This document shows positions 48,864 through 58,393 of a DNA stretch of 64,000 nucleotides, piece by piece (the stretch's first letter is position 1; the number at the start of each line of letters is the position of its first letter). The translations under genes were made by a program, and so were the position numbers. The stretch comes from Comamonadaceae bacterium G21597-S1. GTDB lineage: Bacteria; Pseudomonadota; Gammaproteobacteria; Burkholderiales; Burkholderiaceae_C. The stretch covers positions 186,001 to 250,000 of the forward strand of contig JAPWHR010000002.1 of assembly GCA_027214345.1 (NCBI GenBank), in the 5' to 3' direction. Under the pieces are notes generated by a model. It ran no database searches. It had not been told where the DNA came from and was given only the letters and a program-made list of their open reading frames with translations.

Positions 48864-49360
48864 GGAACGGCGGCCTGGCGGGCGGTTCCGCGGCCCGGTA
48901 CGTCGTGTTGACGCACCGCCCCATGCACGGCACGCCGCAGCGCCAGCCATTGGCCAGGCCGGGCGGCTCGGTCCAGCCACCCCCAGTGGGCGGATCCGGC
49001 CTCGGCGACGAAACGCACGAGCAGTCCGGACTGCAGGTCCAGATGAACCTGCAGATACCCCGGCAGCCGCGATCCGGAACACTCCCAGAACCATGCCGTA
49101 CCGTCCCATGTCAGCATGCCGGGCTGCGTCATCGGGCCCGCACGCCATGCCAGCGCGCCTGCGCAGGCGGTCACGACGGTTGCCGCCCAGGGCCGCCAGT
49201 CGCCGGCCGGCGCCACGACGAGCCAATACCCGTCGATGGCCGCAGCGGCCCCCCAGGCGATGCGGGCCAGCATGCGCAGCATCCGCGCATGCGACAGCGG
49301 GTAGTCGACCGCCGGCGGAGCGACCAGGGAATGGGTGCCGGATTCAGACTGCTCGATCAC
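48860..49360 (-). CDS. YgfX-like inner-membrane protein coupled to rpoE
   Basis: 166 residues. Two closely spaced membrane helices (about 30-48 and 57-75) precede a Trp-rich soluble domain with LTWDGTAWFW, a hydrophobic LQVHLDLQSGLLVRF strand and WLDRAARPGQWLALRRAV. That order resembles YgfX/CptA proteins (two helices, then RWQGQEW, then LRRxL). Assignment by layout and short motifs only. It has a GTG start 23 bases after fabF, and its stop overlaps the rpoE ATG (ATGA), so it is translated with rpoE. Confidence 0.6.
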   Translation of the reverse strand: MIEQSESGTHSLVAPPAVDYPLSHARMLRMLARIAWGAAAAIDGYWLVVAPAGDWRPWAATVVTACAGALAWRAGPMTQPGMLTWDGTAWFWECSGSRLPGYLQVHLDLQSGLLVRFVAEAGSAHWGWLDRAARPGQWLALRRAVHGAVRQHDVPGRGTARQAAVP

Positions 49361-49383
49361 GATGCGGTCTGCCGGTTGCAGGT

Positions 49384-50628
49384 TCAGACGCGACGGAAGA
49401 CAAGCGTCCCGTTGGTCCCGCCGAAACCGAAATTGTTCTTCAGCGCCACGTCGATCTTCATGTCACGTGCGGTGTTCGCACAGTAATCCAGATCGCACTC
49501 CGGATCCTGGTTGAAGATGTTGATGGTCGGTGGGCTCTTCTGGTGGTGCATGGCCAGCACCGTGAACACCGATTCGATTCCGCCGGCACCGCCGAGCAGG
49601 TGACCGGTCATCGACTTGGTCGAATTGACGACGATCCTGTGTGCATGTTCGCCCAGCGCGGCCTTGATGGCATTGGACTCGTTGATGTCGCCCAGCGGGG
49701 TCGACGTGCCATGGGCGTTGAGATAGTCGACCTGGTCGGCATTCACGCCCGCATTGCGCATCGCATTGAGCATGGCGCGCCGCGGCCCGTCCATGTTGGG
49801 AGCGGTCATGTGGCCCGCGTCGGCACTCATGCCATAGCCGGCGAGCTCGGCATAGATCTTGGCGCCACGGGCACGCGCATGGTCCAGCTCTTCGAGCACC
49901 ATCACGCCGGCACCTTCACCCAGCACGAAGCCGTCACGGTCGCGGTCCCAGGGCCGTGATGCCGTGGCCGGATCGTCGTTGCGGGTCGACATGGCGCGCA
50001 TGGCGGCGAAACCACCGATGCCCAGCGGGGAGACGGTCGCCTCCGATCCGCCGGCAACCACCACGTCGGCGTCGCCGTATTCGATCATGCGGCCGGCTTC
50101 CCCGATGCTGTGCAATCCGGTCGTGCATGCGGTGACGATTGCCAGGTTCGGGCCCTTGAAGCCAAACCGGATCGACACATGGCCGGAGATCATGTTGATG
50201 ATCGAGGCGGGAACAAAAAAAGGCGAGATCCGCCGCGGACCCCGTCCGCGCAGCTCCTCGTGCGTCGCCTCGATCATCGGCAGGCCTCCGATGCCCGAAC
50301 CGATCACACAGCCGATGCGGGTGGCCATGTCCTCGCCCAGCGCGTCTCCGGTGGGAAGCCCGGAGTCGGCAACCGCCTGCGCGGCAGCCGCAATACCGTA
50401 ATGGATGAAGGTATCCATCGTGCGCGCTTCCTTGGCCCGGATGTAGGACTCCAGGTCGAAGTCGCGCACCTCGCCGGCAATCCTGCACGCGTAACTCGAC
50501 GCATCGAATTTGCTGATCGCGCCGATGCCCGACTTGCCGGCCAACAGATTCGACCAGGCATCGGCAACCGTGTTTCCTACAGGGCTGACACAGCCAAGAC
50601 CGGTGACGACAACGCGACGACGGGACAT
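49384..50628 (-). CDS. fabF: 3-oxoacyl-[acyl-carrier-protein] synthase II
   Basis: 414 residues. Elongates acyl-ACP with malonyl-ACP. The catalytic triad is Cys168 (VTACTTGLHSIG), His in NAHGTSTPLGD and His in KSMTGHLLGG; NNFGFGGTNGTL ends the fold. The ATG giving MSRRRVVVTG is chosen; an in-frame TTG lies three codons upstream. It is last of plsX-fabH-fabD-fabG-acpP-fabF and runs straight into the YgfX-like gene and rpoE. Confidence 0.97.
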   Translation of the reverse strand: MSRRRVVVTGLGCVSPVGNTVADAWSNLLAGKSGIGAISKFDASSYACRIAGEVRDFDLESYIRAKEARTMDTFIHYGIAAAAQAVADSGLPTGDALGEDMATRIGCVIGSGIGGLPMIEATHEELRGRGPRRISPFFVPASIINMISGHVSIRFGFKGPNLAIVTACTTGLHSIGEAGRMIEYGDADVVVAGGSEATVSPLGIGGFAAMRAMSTRNDDPATASRPWDRDRDGFVLGEGAGVMVLEELDHARARGAKIYAELAGYGMSADAGHMTAPNMDGPRRAMLNAMRNAGVNADQVDYLNAHGTSTPLGDINESNAIKAALGEHAHRIVVNSTKSMTGHLLGGAGGIESVFTVLAMHHQKSPPTINIFNQDPECDLDYCANTARDMKIDVALKNNFGFGGTNGTLVFRRV

Positions 50629-50738
50629 GAGATTCAAAACCTATGGTTGATGGCGACACTTCGCCTGCGAAACCGCATCCGGGATGGACACAGGCTGCGA
50701 CGATGCTTCCGGTGCGGCGAAGCGCTCGCCAGGCACCA

Positions 50739-50763
50739 CCCGGTCAGTGCTGGCTCGACCGGG
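50739..50763 (-). repeat. Hairpin after acpP
   Basis: CCCGGTC/GACCGGG (50739-50745 with 50757-50763) forms a 7-bp stem with an 11-nt loop 12 bases past the acpP stop. There is no T-run, so a message-stabilising end for acpP is more likely than full termination. Confidence 0.5.
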
Positions 50764-50775
50764 CGTGAATCAAGG

Positions 50776-51051
<276 letters not shown>

Positions 51052-51123
51052 TTAGCCACCTTGGGCCCTTGCGCCCCCGATGGCTGCCGGCCAGACGACC
51101 CGGCGTGAAAACCGTGGCACAAA

Positions 51124-51870
51124 CTACATGTACATGCCGCCGTTGACGTGCAGTTCCTGGCCCGTCACGTAGGCCGCCTGCGGCGATGCAAGATAAACCA
51201 CGGCATGGGCGACCTCCTCGGGCTGGCCGAGCCGTGCCAGCGGAATCTGGTCGAGCAAGGCCTTCTGCTGTTCGGGGGCCAGCGACGCCGTCATGTCGGT
51301 GGCGATGAAGCCCGGCGCAATGCAGTTCACCGTGATGTTGCGCGAACCCAGTTCACGCGCCAGCGCACGCGTCATGCCCGCGACGCCGGCCTTGGCGGCA
51401 GCATAGTTGCTCTGTCCCGGATTACCCGAGGCTCCAACAACCGACGTGATGTTGATGATGCGCCCGTAGCGCTGCTTCATCATGACGCGCATGACGGCCC
51501 GGCTCATCCGGAAGACCGCCTTCAGGTTGGTGTCGAGCACGGCGTCCCAGTCCTCGTCCTTGAGCCGCATGGCCAGCATGTCGCGCGTGATGCCGGCATT
51601 GTTGACCAGCACCTGCAGACCTCCGAGCTGCTGCACCACGCGGGCGACCAGGGCCTCGCCGGCGGCAGCGTCGTTGACATCGAGCACTTCGCCAGCGCAA
51701 GCGGGAAATTCCGACAAGGCCTCGCCGATCGCGGCCGCGCCCGCCGCCGACGTGGCGGTTCCCACGACGGCATAACCCTGTTGTGCCAATGCCAGCGCGA
51801 TCGCACGGCCGATGCCGCGCGAGGCACCGGTGACCAGCGCCACCTGCCGGACAGGAACGGTTTCACTCAT
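51124..51870 (-). CDS. fabG: 3-oxoacyl-[acyl-carrier-protein] reductase
   Basis: 248 residues, short-chain dehydrogenase fold. NADPH motif TGASRGIGRAIA at 14-25 and the catalytic residues Ser143, Tyr156 and Lys160 (QSNYAAAKAG). NNAGITRD and VNCIAPGFIATDM are typical of FabG. Its ATG overlaps the fabD stop by four bases. Confidence 0.97.
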   Translation of the reverse strand: MSETVPVRQVALVTGASRGIGRAIALALAQQGYAVVGTATSAAGAAAIGEALSEFPACAGEVLDVNDAAAGEALVARVVQQLGGLQVLVNNAGITRDMLAMRLKDEDWDAVLDTNLKAVFRMSRAVMRVMMKQRYGRIINITSVVGASGNPGQSNYAAAKAGVAGMTRALARELGSRNITVNCIAPGFIATDMTASLAPEQQKALLDQIPLARLGQPEEVAHAVVYLASPQAAYVTGQELHVNGGMYM

Positions 51871-52829
51871 GCTGCTTCTCCTTCCAGCGCCTGTTGCGCG
51901 AGTTGGACGGTCGATGGATCGTATACCGACAACCCGGTCAGGCCGGCATCGATACGCGCGACCATGCCCGCCAGTACCTTGCCCGGGCCACATTCGACGA
52001 TATGCTGGACACCACGCGCCTTGATCGCCTGGATGCATTCGACCCAGCGCACCGCACCGAACGCCTGCCGGTACAAGGCATCGCGGATGCGCGCGGCATC
52101 GACCTCGACGGCCACGTCGATATTGTTGACCAACGTGATCTGCGGCGCCTGCAATTCGAGCGACTCCAGCGCCGCACGCAGTTTTTCGGCGGCCGGTCGC
52201 ATCAGGCTGCAATGGAATGGCGCCGATACCGGCAGCAACATGGCACGCCGCGCGCCTTCGGCCTTGAGGGCCTCGCAGGCCCGCTCGACGCCCAGCTTGC
52301 TGCCGGAGATCACGGTCTGACCGGGATCATTGAAGTTGGCGACCTCGACCACTTCGGCCGAATCCGCGCCGAAGCTCGCCTGCACGCGCGCGCAGCACGC
52401 CACGACCTTGTCGGCCGACAGGCCGAGCACCGCGGCCATGGAGCCCTGCCCCACCGGCACCGCCTCCTGCATGGCCTGCGCACGCAGGCGCACCAGTGGC
52501 GCCGCCTGGCGCATCGTCAGCACGCCGGAGGCAACCAGCGCCGCGTATTCACCCAGCGAGTGCCCGGCCACAGCCACCGGGGCGATCCCGGTACGCGCCA
52601 TCCACACGCGATAGGCGGCCACGCCCGCGACCAGCATCACCGGCTGGGTGTTGGTGGTCAGCGCCAGTGCTTCCTTGGGGCCGTCATGGATCAGCTGGCC
52701 CAGGTCCTGGCCCAGCGCGTCCGAGGCTTCGTGCACGGTCTGCGCGACGACGGCGTCGTCGCCCCATGCGTCCAGCATCCCGACCGACTGCGAACCCTGG
52801 CCGGGAAAAACAAATGCAAATGCTTTCAT
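51867..52829 (-). CDS. fabD: Malonyl-CoA:ACP transacylase
   Basis: 320 residues. Loads malonate onto ACP. Opens with FVFPGQGSQSVGML; nucleophile Ser91 in AGHSLGEYAAL; the active-site His is in VSAPFHCSLM. GSMAAVLGL and NDPGQTVISG are conserved. AAGGAAG precedes the ATG at good spacing. It lies 90 bases after fabH and is coupled to fabG. Confidence 0.97.
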   Translation of the reverse strand: MKAFAFVFPGQGSQSVGMLDAWGDDAVVAQTVHEASDALGQDLGQLIHDGPKEALALTTNTQPVMLVAGVAAYRVWMARTGIAPVAVAGHSLGEYAALVASGVLTMRQAAPLVRLRAQAMQEAVPVGQGSMAAVLGLSADKVVACCARVQASFGADSAEVVEVANFNDPGQTVISGSKLGVERACEALKAEGARRAMLLPVSAPFHCSLMRPAAEKLRAALESLELQAPQITLVNNIDVAVEVDAARIRDALYRQAFGAVRWVECIQAIKARGVQHIVECGPGKVLAGMVARIDAGLTGLSVYDPSTVQLAQQALEGEAA

Positions 52830-52919
52830 GGAATCTTCCTTCACATGCTCCGGCGCAAACGCGGCGCACCGGATGTCGGGACGGCAGGGCCTCTCGCCAC
52901 GCGCGCGTGGACGGGGGCC

Positions 52920-53897
52920 CTACAGGTTCAGGAGCACCGAGCCCCAGGTAAATCCACCGCCCACGCCCTCGAGCAGCAGCAACTGCCCCGGCACGATGGA
53001 GCCGGCGCGAATGCCGGCATCGAGCGCCAGCGGTATCGACGCCGCCGAGGTGTTGCCGTGCTGATCCACGGTCACCATGACCTTGTCCATGCCGAGCTTG
53101 AGGCGCTTGGCGGTACTTTGCAGGATGCGGATGTTGGCCTGGTGCGGGATCAGCCAGTCGATCTGGGCAGCGGTCTTGTCGGCCTTTGCCAGCACGGCCC
53201 GCGCCGATGTCTCCAGCACGCCAACAGCCAGCTTGAAGACCGCCTGCCCGTCCATCTTCAACAACGGATCTCCCAGCACCTTGCCGCCGGACACATGGCC
53301 CGGCACGCACAGGATGCCGGCATGCTTGCCGTCGGCATGCAGGTCGCTGGCCAGGATGCCGGGCGTCTCGGACGCCTCGAGCACCACGGCGCCCGCGCCG
53401 TCGCCGAACAGCACGCAAGTGGTCCGATCGTTGAAGTCCAGGATGCGCGAGAAAACCTCGGCACCCACGACCAGGGCCTTGTTCGCCGCGCCGGTCTGGA
53501 TCATCGCGTCGGCGACGCTCAGTGCATAGACGAAGCCGCTGCACACGGCCTGCACGTCGAATGCCGCACCGCCCTCGGCCCCGAGCTTGTGCTGCAGCAG
53601 GCAGGCGGTCGACGGAAAGACCATGTCGGGCGTCGACGTGGCAACGACGATCAGGTCGATCTGGCTGGCGTCCAGCCCGGCCGCGGCCAGGGCCGGCCGC
53701 GCCGCCTCCAGCGCGAGATCGCTGCTGCAGACCTCGGGCGCCGCAAAATGGCGCGCCTTGATGCCGGTCCGCTCGACGATCCATTCGTCACTGGTCTCGA
53801 TGCCCTTTTCGGCCAATTGACGGGCCAGATCGTCATTGGTCAGCCGGCGTGGCGGCAGATAGCTGCCGGTGCCGGTGACGCGGGAATATCGTCTCAT
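52920..53897 (-). CDS. fabH: 3-oxoacyl-[acyl-carrier-protein] synthase III
   Basis: 325 residues. Starts fatty-acid synthesis by condensing acetyl-CoA with malonyl-ACP. Catalytic Cys119 ([11 protein letters not shown]), His in [10 protein letters not shown] and Asn in [11 protein letters not shown]. The ATG giving [16 protein letters not shown] matches family starts; the frame is open into plsX. It begins 25 bases after plsX. Confidence 0.97.
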   Translation of the reverse strand: MRRYSRVTGTGSYLPPRRLTNDDLARQLAEKGIETSDEWIVERTGIKARHFAAPEVCSSDLALEAARPALAAAGLDASQIDLIVVATSTPDMVFPSTACLLQHKLGAEGGAAFDVQAVCSGFVYALSVADAMIQTGAANKALVVGAEVFSRILDFNDRTTCVLFGDGAGAVVLEASETPGILASDLHADGKHAGILCVPGHVSGGKVLGDPLLKMDGQAVFKLAVGVLETSARAVLAKADKTAAQIDWLIPHQANIRILQSTAKRLKLGMDKVMVTVDQHGNTSAASIPLALDAGIRAGSIVPGQLLLLEGVGGGFTWGSVLLNL

Positions 53898-53922
53898 GGT
53901 GGTTCTGGGGCTGTTCACGCCG

Positions 53923-54948
53923 TCACGGAGCAGGCGCCTGGCCGGCCAGCAAGGGCGCGGCGTGGGAAATGCGAGCCTGAACGCGTTCGAGCAGGTTGTT
54001 ACGTGCCGCATCATACGCGCGCGCCAGCGCATGCTCGAACGCCAGCTGGTCAGCCGAACCGTGGCTCTTGAACACCAGACCTTTCAAGCCCAGCAATGCG
54101 GCGCCGTTGTAACGCCGATGGTCGACCCGTCGCTTGAACGCGGCCAGCACCGGGTATGCCGCCACAGCTGCAAGCCGGGTCAGCGGATTGCGCGAGAACT
54201 CGGCGCGCAGAAAACCGCCGATCATGGTGGCGACCCCTTCGGTGGCCTTGAGCGCCACGTTGCCGACGAAGCCGTCGCAGACCACGATGTCGACCTCACC
54301 CTTGAAGATGTCGTTGCCCTCGACATTGCCGACGAAGTTCAGGTCGCCGGCCCGGCCGGCCGCGCGCAGCAGTTCGCCCGCCTTCTTGATCACGTCATTG
54401 CCCTTGATGACCTCTTCGCCGATGTTGAGCAGGCCCACCGTGGGTTGGGTGACGTCGCCCAGAGCCGAGACCAGCGCCGACCCCATCACCGCGAACTGCA
54501 GCAGATGCTCGGCCGCGCAATCGACGTTCGCGCCGAGGTCCAGCACGGTGGTGGCGCCGCCACGGGCATTGGGGAGCTGGGTTGCGATCGCCGGGCGATC
54601 GATGCCGTCGCAGGTCTTGAGCAGATAACGCGAGATGGCCATCAAGGCGCCGGTGTTGCCTGCGGACACCGCCGCCTGGGCGTGGCCGTCGCGCACCTGC
54701 TGCACCGCCACACGCATGGAGGAATCCCGCTTGCGACGCAACGCGACCTCGATCGAATCGTCCATGCCCACGACCTCGCTGGCCGCGACGATGGTGACGC
54801 GGGCATCCGACATGCCCGCCAGCGCATCCGGCAACCCCACGAGCACGAGCCGCACCTGCGGATGCTGGTCGAGAAAACGCCTGCATGCCGGCAGCGTGAC
54901 CGAGGCCCCATGGTCACCGCCCATGCAGTCGACGGCAATGGTGGTCAT
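53923..54948 (-). CDS. plsX: Phosphate acyltransferase PlsX
   Basis: 341 residues. Converts acyl-ACP to acyl-phosphate for phospholipid synthesis. Opens with [38 protein letters not shown] and [16 protein letters not shown] are diagnostic. It lies 107 bases after rpmF, but a terminator-type hairpin stands between them, so it may have its own promoter, which I could not identify. Confidence 0.96.
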   Translation of the reverse strand: MTTIAVDCMGGDHGASVTLPACRRFLDQHPQVRLVLVGLPDALAGMSDARVTIVAASEVVGMDDSIEVALRRKRDSSMRVAVQQVRDGHAQAAVSAGNTGALMAISRYLLKTCDGIDRPAIATQLPNARGGATTVLDLGANVDCAAEHLLQFAVMGSALVSALGDVTQPTVGLLNIGEEVIKGNDVIKKAGELLRAAGRAGDLNFVGNVEGNDIFKGEVDIVVCDGFVGNVALKATEGVATMIGGFLRAEFSRNPLTRLAAVAAYPVLAAFKRRVDHRRYNGAALLGLKGLVFKSHGSADQLAFEHALARAYDAARNNLLERVQARISHAAPLLAGQAPAP

Positions 54949-54996
54949 CGCGTCAGCACGAACCAGGAAAGTTCATGGGCACGTACAACGGCCCGA

Positions 54997-55035
54997 CAAA
55001 ACGAAACCCGATGCTACCGACAAAATAGCACCGGG
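54997..55035 (-). terminator. Intrinsic terminator between rpmF and plsX
   Basis: Minus strand: CCCGGTGCTA (55026-55035), 9-nt loop, TAGCATCGGG (55007-55016), then TTTCGTTTT. The 10-bp stem has one G-U. It lies 20 bases past the rpmF stop. Confidence 0.75.
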
Positions 55036-55055
55036 TTGCTGGCTCAAAAGCGAGT

Positions 55056-55238
55056 TCAGTCTTCGGACTTGGTCTTGACGACCTTGCGTCCCCGATAGAA
55101 GCCGGTCGGGCTGATATGGTGCCGCAGATGGGTCTCGCCCGTGGTCGGCTCGACGGCGATGCCCGGCACGGTCAAGGCATTGTGCGAACGGTGCATTCCG
55201 CGCTTGGACGGAGATTTCTTGTTTTGCTGGACGGCCAT
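55056..55238 (-). CDS. rpmF: 50S ribosomal protein bL32
   Basis: 60 residues. [20 protein letters not shown] followed by the [20 protein letters not shown] core is diagnostic of bL32. Zinc-binding Cys residues are absent, as in many proteobacteria. AGGAGCC precedes the ATG. It lies 103 bases after yceD, the usual yceD-rpmF order, and is followed by a terminator. Confidence 0.97.
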   Translation of the reverse strand: MAVQQNKKSPSKRGMHRSHNALTVPGIAVEPTTGETHLRHHISPTGFYRGRKVVKTKSED

Positions 55239-55341
55239 TGTCGGCTCCTTGGCTGTGGCATGGCAAGCAGGCAGGTCGCTGCACCATGCGGGATTGGTCA
55301 ACATGCGCCAGTACGGCGCGAAGCCCACGAGTATAACGCAA

Positions 55342-55908
55342 CTATTCCCCTGTCCCGTCCTTGCGGGCCCGCAGCTGCGCGAGAGCCGCAAATGGCCGCG
55401 GCGGCTGCGCAGCCGGCTCCTCGAATCCCTCGTCCTGCGCCGACAGTCGCGGTGCACTGGGGCAGGTCTCGTGGGTGGCGATCAACGGCATGGCCAGCAC
55501 CAGTTCGTCTTCCACCAGCGCGCGCAGGTCGAACTCGGCCGATTCGACCAGCAGGTCCTCGGTGGCGTCGTCATCCTGCTGCTCGGCGGTGTCTTCATCC
55601 GGCACGAAGCGGAACCACTGGTCCACCGTGACCGGCGTCGCAACCGGCTCGAGGCAACGCTGGCAGACCAACGGCAGTTCGCTGCCCACCTGCAGATGCA
55701 GCCAGGGCACGGCCGACGTGCCGTGCCCGCCGCGCAGTTCGCCGCTTGCCGACCAGGTCACCTCCACGTTCGCGCCGTCGCCGACACAATCCGGGGTCAC
55801 GCGGCCGAACTCGGCCAGTGGCAGCGTCCCGCCCACGCTACCGGCGCTGCGCGCAAATGCACGGATGTCCAGATGCGTGCTGGGCCGTTGCGGCTTGTGC
55901 TTTTCCAT
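55342..55908 (-). CDS. YceD/DUF177 family protein (23S rRNA accumulation)
   Basis: 188 residues. The family is linked to 23S rRNA accumulation and is nearly always beside rpmF. The CxxC-type LVCQRCLEP and a downstream ETCPSAP with acidic [10 protein letters not shown] fit the family. The ATG giving [10 protein letters not shown] is chosen; it is only 25 bases from the divergent maf start, so the two promoters must overlap the genes. Confidence 0.88.
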   Translation of the reverse strand: MEKHKPQRPSTHLDIRAFARSAGSVGGTLPLAEFGRVTPDCVGDGANVEVTWSASGELRGGHGTSAVPWLHLQVGSELPLVCQRCLEPVATPVTVDQWFRFVPDEDTAEQQDDDATEDLLVESAEFDLRALVEDELVLAMPLIATHETCPSAPRLSAQDEGFEEPAAQPPRPFAALAQLRARKDGTGE

Positions 55909-55933
55909 CTGCCCAGTGTAAGAGAATCGCACC

Positions 55934-56536
55934 ATGCCCCTCGATTCGACCCCTCCCCTGATACTGGCATCGACCTCGGCCTACCGCCGCGAACTGCTGG
56001 GCCGGTTGCGCACGCCCTTCGACGTCGTCGCGCCGGACGTGGACGAAACCCCCCAGCCCGGCGAGCAACCGCGACAACTGGCCTGCCGGCTGGCCATGGC
56101 CAAGGCCCGCGCCGTGGCCGCGCGCCATCCGCAGGCCGTGGTGATCGGCTCGGACCAGGTCGCCGACCTCGACGGACAGGCCTTGGGCAAGCCCCTGGTC
56201 CATGACGTCGCCGTCGCGCAGCTGCAGCGCATGCGCGGGCGCACCGTGGTTTTCCAGACCGCTGTCGCCGTGGTCTGCAACGAACGCCGCTTCGGCCAGA
56301 TGGACCTGGCCCAGGTCACCGTGCGGTTCCGCGACCTGACCGATGCCGAAATCGAGGACTACCTGCTGGCCGAGCAACCCTACGACTGCGCCGGCAGCGC
56401 CAAGAGCGAGGGCCTGGGCATCGTGCTGCTCGACGCCATCGACAACGACGACCCCACGGCGCTGATCGGCCTGCCGCTGATCCGCACCGCCCGTATGCTG
56501 CGCGCCGCCGGCCTGCGTTTCCCCGGGGCGGCATGA
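55934..56536 (+). CDS. Maf-like nucleotide pyrophosphatase (YceF type)
   Basis: 200 residues. Maf proteins hydrolyse non-canonical nucleoside triphosphates. The N-terminal STSAYRRELLGRL and GSDQVADLDGQALGKP with CAGSAKSEGLG fit the YceF subgroup (7-methyl-GTP pyrophosphatase), in which yceF, yceD and rpmF are neighbours. Its stop overlaps the following methyltransferase start by four bases. Confidence 0.92.
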   Translation: MPLDSTPPLILASTSAYRRELLGRLRTPFDVVAPDVDETPQPGEQPRQLACRLAMAKARAVAARHPQAVVIGSDQVADLDGQALGKPLVHDVAVAQLQRMRGRTVVFQTAVAVVCNERRFGQMDLAQVTVRFRDLTDAEIEDYLLAEQPYDCAGSAKSEGLGIVLLDAIDNDDPTALIGLPLIRTARMLRAAGLRFPGAA

Positions 56537-57333
56537 CGTCCGCAAGAGGGTCCGCCGACGACGCCATGGCCGGCGGCCGGCACGGCCGGCTGTTCCTGGT
56601 TCCGGCACCACTGGATTTCGGCTGTGAGCCGCAGTCGCCGCTGAAGGACGTGCTGCCCGACGCCACAATCCGCGCGGCCGCCCGACTGCGTCACTGGATC
56701 TGCGAAAACGCCAAGACCACACGCGCCTATCTGAAACGCGTGGACGCGGTCACGCCGCTGGCCCACCCGCTGCAAATCCTGCAACTGCAGGAGCTGCCGC
56801 GCGAAATCCACAAGAAGGGCGACCATCTGGGCGAATTCGATGCGCGCGGCCTGCTCGCACCGGCGTTGCACGGGCACGACGTCGGCCTGGTCAGCGAGGC
56901 CGGCATGCCCGCCATCGCCGATCCGGGCGCGTCCGTGGTGCGTGCCGCGCACCGGCTGGGACTCGAGGTGGTACCGCTGGTCGGGCCGATATCGCTGATG
57001 CTGGTTCTGGCCGCCAGCGGACTGAACGGTCAGAATTTCGCGTTTGTCGGTTATCTGCCGCAGGACCCGGCGGCCCGTGCCGCGCGCGTGCTTGATCTCG
57101 AACGACTGGCGCTGTCCACCGGGCAGACCCAGCTGTTCATCGAGACGCCCTACCGCAATGCGGCGATGCTGCAGACCCTGCTGCAGGCCCTGGCGCCGTC
57201 GACCCGGGTCGCCATCGGCAGCGCCTTGACCCTGCCGCAGGCCCAGGTCCAGTGCCACGCGGTGCGCGACTGGCACAAAACGGGCGTCTTCGCGAACAAG
57301 AACACGCCAGCGGTGTTTGCGATCGGGCGCTGA
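56533..57333 (+). CDS. SAM-dependent methyltransferase of the tetrapyrrole methylase (RsmI-like) family
   Basis: 266 residues. The RsmI-type core is visible: GLVSEAGMPAIADPGASVVR, the cofactor-side VPLVGPISLMLVLAASGLNG, FAFVGYLPQDPAARAAR and FIETPYRN. The N-terminus (LFLVPAPLDFGCEPQ) differs from true RsmI, which has a LYxVATPIGNL start. This is the second, RsmI-related family seen beside maf in betaproteobacteria. An RNA substrate is likely but unproven. It starts in the maf stop codon and converges with sppA. Confidence 0.8.
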   Translation: MTSARGSADDAMAGGRHGRLFLVPAPLDFGCEPQSPLKDVLPDATIRAAARLRHWICENAKTTRAYLKRVDAVTPLAHPLQILQLQELPREIHKKGDHLGEFDARGLLAPALHGHDVGLVSEAGMPAIADPGASVVRAAHRLGLEVVPLVGPISLMLVLAASGLNGQNFAFVGYLPQDPAARAARVLDLERLALSTGQTQLFIETPYRNAAMLQTLLQALAPSTRVAIGSALTLPQAQVQCHAVRDWHKTGVFANKNTPAVFAIGR

Positions 57334-57339
57334 GGCACG

Positions 57340-57359
57340 GCGCCCGGCACACCGGGCGC
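57340..57359. terminator. Hairpin between convergent methyltransferase and sppA genes
   Basis: GCGCCCGG (57340-57347), CACA loop, CCGGGCGC (57352-57359), a perfect 8-bp stem in the 30-base convergent gap; no T-run. Confidence 0.5.
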
Positions 57360-57363
57360 GGCG

Positions 57364-58392
57364 TCAGCGGATGACCGCCAGCGAGCGCAAGGCGCGCACC
57401 GCCCCGTCGCCGATGGACGCGCCGAAACGCTTGGCCAGCCGCTCGGCCAGGTTGTCGCGCCGGGTGTAGTCGATGATGTCCTCGGACTTGACGACCTCGC
57501 GCGCGACGAAGTCCAGGCTGCCGAGCTGGTCGGCCAGGCCCAGTTCGATGGCCTGCTGGCCGATCCAGAACAGGCCGCTGAAGGTCTCCGGCGTTTCCTT
57601 GAGCCGATTGCCACGGCCGGCCTTGACCGCGTCGATGAACTGGTGGTGGATCTGGTCGAGCATCTGCTGCGTGAATTCGCGCTGGCGCTCGCTCTGCGGG
57701 CTGAACGGATCGAGAAAGCCCTTGTTCTCGCCGGCCGTCATCAGTCGGCGCTCCACACCCAGCTTGTCCATCAGGCCGGTGAAGCCGAAACCGTCCATCA
57801 GGACACCGATGCTGCCCACGATGCTGGCCTTGTCAACGAAGATGCGATCAGCGGACACCGCCACGTAATAGGCCGCCGAGGCACAGGTCTCCTCGACCAC
57901 GGCGTACATCGGCTTGCCGTGCTTGGCCTTGAGCCGGCGCAGTTCGTCGTTGATGATGCCGGCCTGCACCGGGCTGCCACCCGGCGAATTGATCAGCAGC
58001 ACCACGGCCCGCGCGCCGCTGTCCTCGAACGCCGCGCGCGCGGCGTTGATCACCACCTCGGCACTGGCCTCGCCTCCGGACGCGATTTCCCCCTTGATTT
58101 CCACCATCGCGGTGTGCGGCGTGGATGCCTCGGGGATCGGCGCGCCGCGCTGGGTGGCGATCCAGACCAAGGCAACCAGGAACGCCAGCCAGGCGAGCCG
58201 GATGAAATTGCGCCAGCGCCGGGCGCTACGTTGCTCGGCCAGCGCGGCAAAGGCCAGCTTCTCCAGTGTCGCGCGTTCCCAGCCGGGCTTGCCGTGACGG
58301 GTATCGGACCCGGGCGACTGCGCCCCCTGGCGCGACGCGCCGGATGGCATGGTGCCGTCGGCACGGTCGGGATCGAAGGTCGGTTCAGTCAT
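57364..58392 (-). CDS. sppA: Signal peptide peptidase SppA (S49 family)
   Basis: 342 residues, the short single-domain form. It has a long hydrophilic cytoplasmic N-terminus, one membrane helix (about 64-82, FIRLAWLAFLVALVWIA) and a protease domain. The catalytic Ser is in EETCASAAYYVA and the Lys in FVDKASIVGSIGVLMDG; VVLLINSPGGSP is the oxyanion-side motif. Degrades signal peptides left in the membrane. The ATG is one base from the Rieske stop; an in-frame TTG four codons upstream would overlap that gene. Confidence 0.93.
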   Translation of the reverse strand: MTEPTFDPDRADGTMPSGASRQGAQSPGSDTRHGKPGWERATLEKLAFAALAEQRSARRWRNFIRLAWLAFLVALVWIATQRGAPIPEASTPHTAMVEIKGEIASGGEASAEVVINAARAAFEDSGARAVVLLINSPGGSPVQAGIINDELRRLKAKHGKPMYAVVEETCASAAYYVAVSADRIFVDKASIVGSIGVLMDGFGFTGLMDKLGVERRLMTAGENKGFLDPFSPQSERQREFTQQMLDQIHHQFIDAVKAGRGNRLKETPETFSGLFWIGQQAIELGLADQLGSLDFVAREVVKSEDIIDYTRRDNLAERLAKRFGASIGDGAVRALRSLAVIR

Positions 58393-58393
58393 G

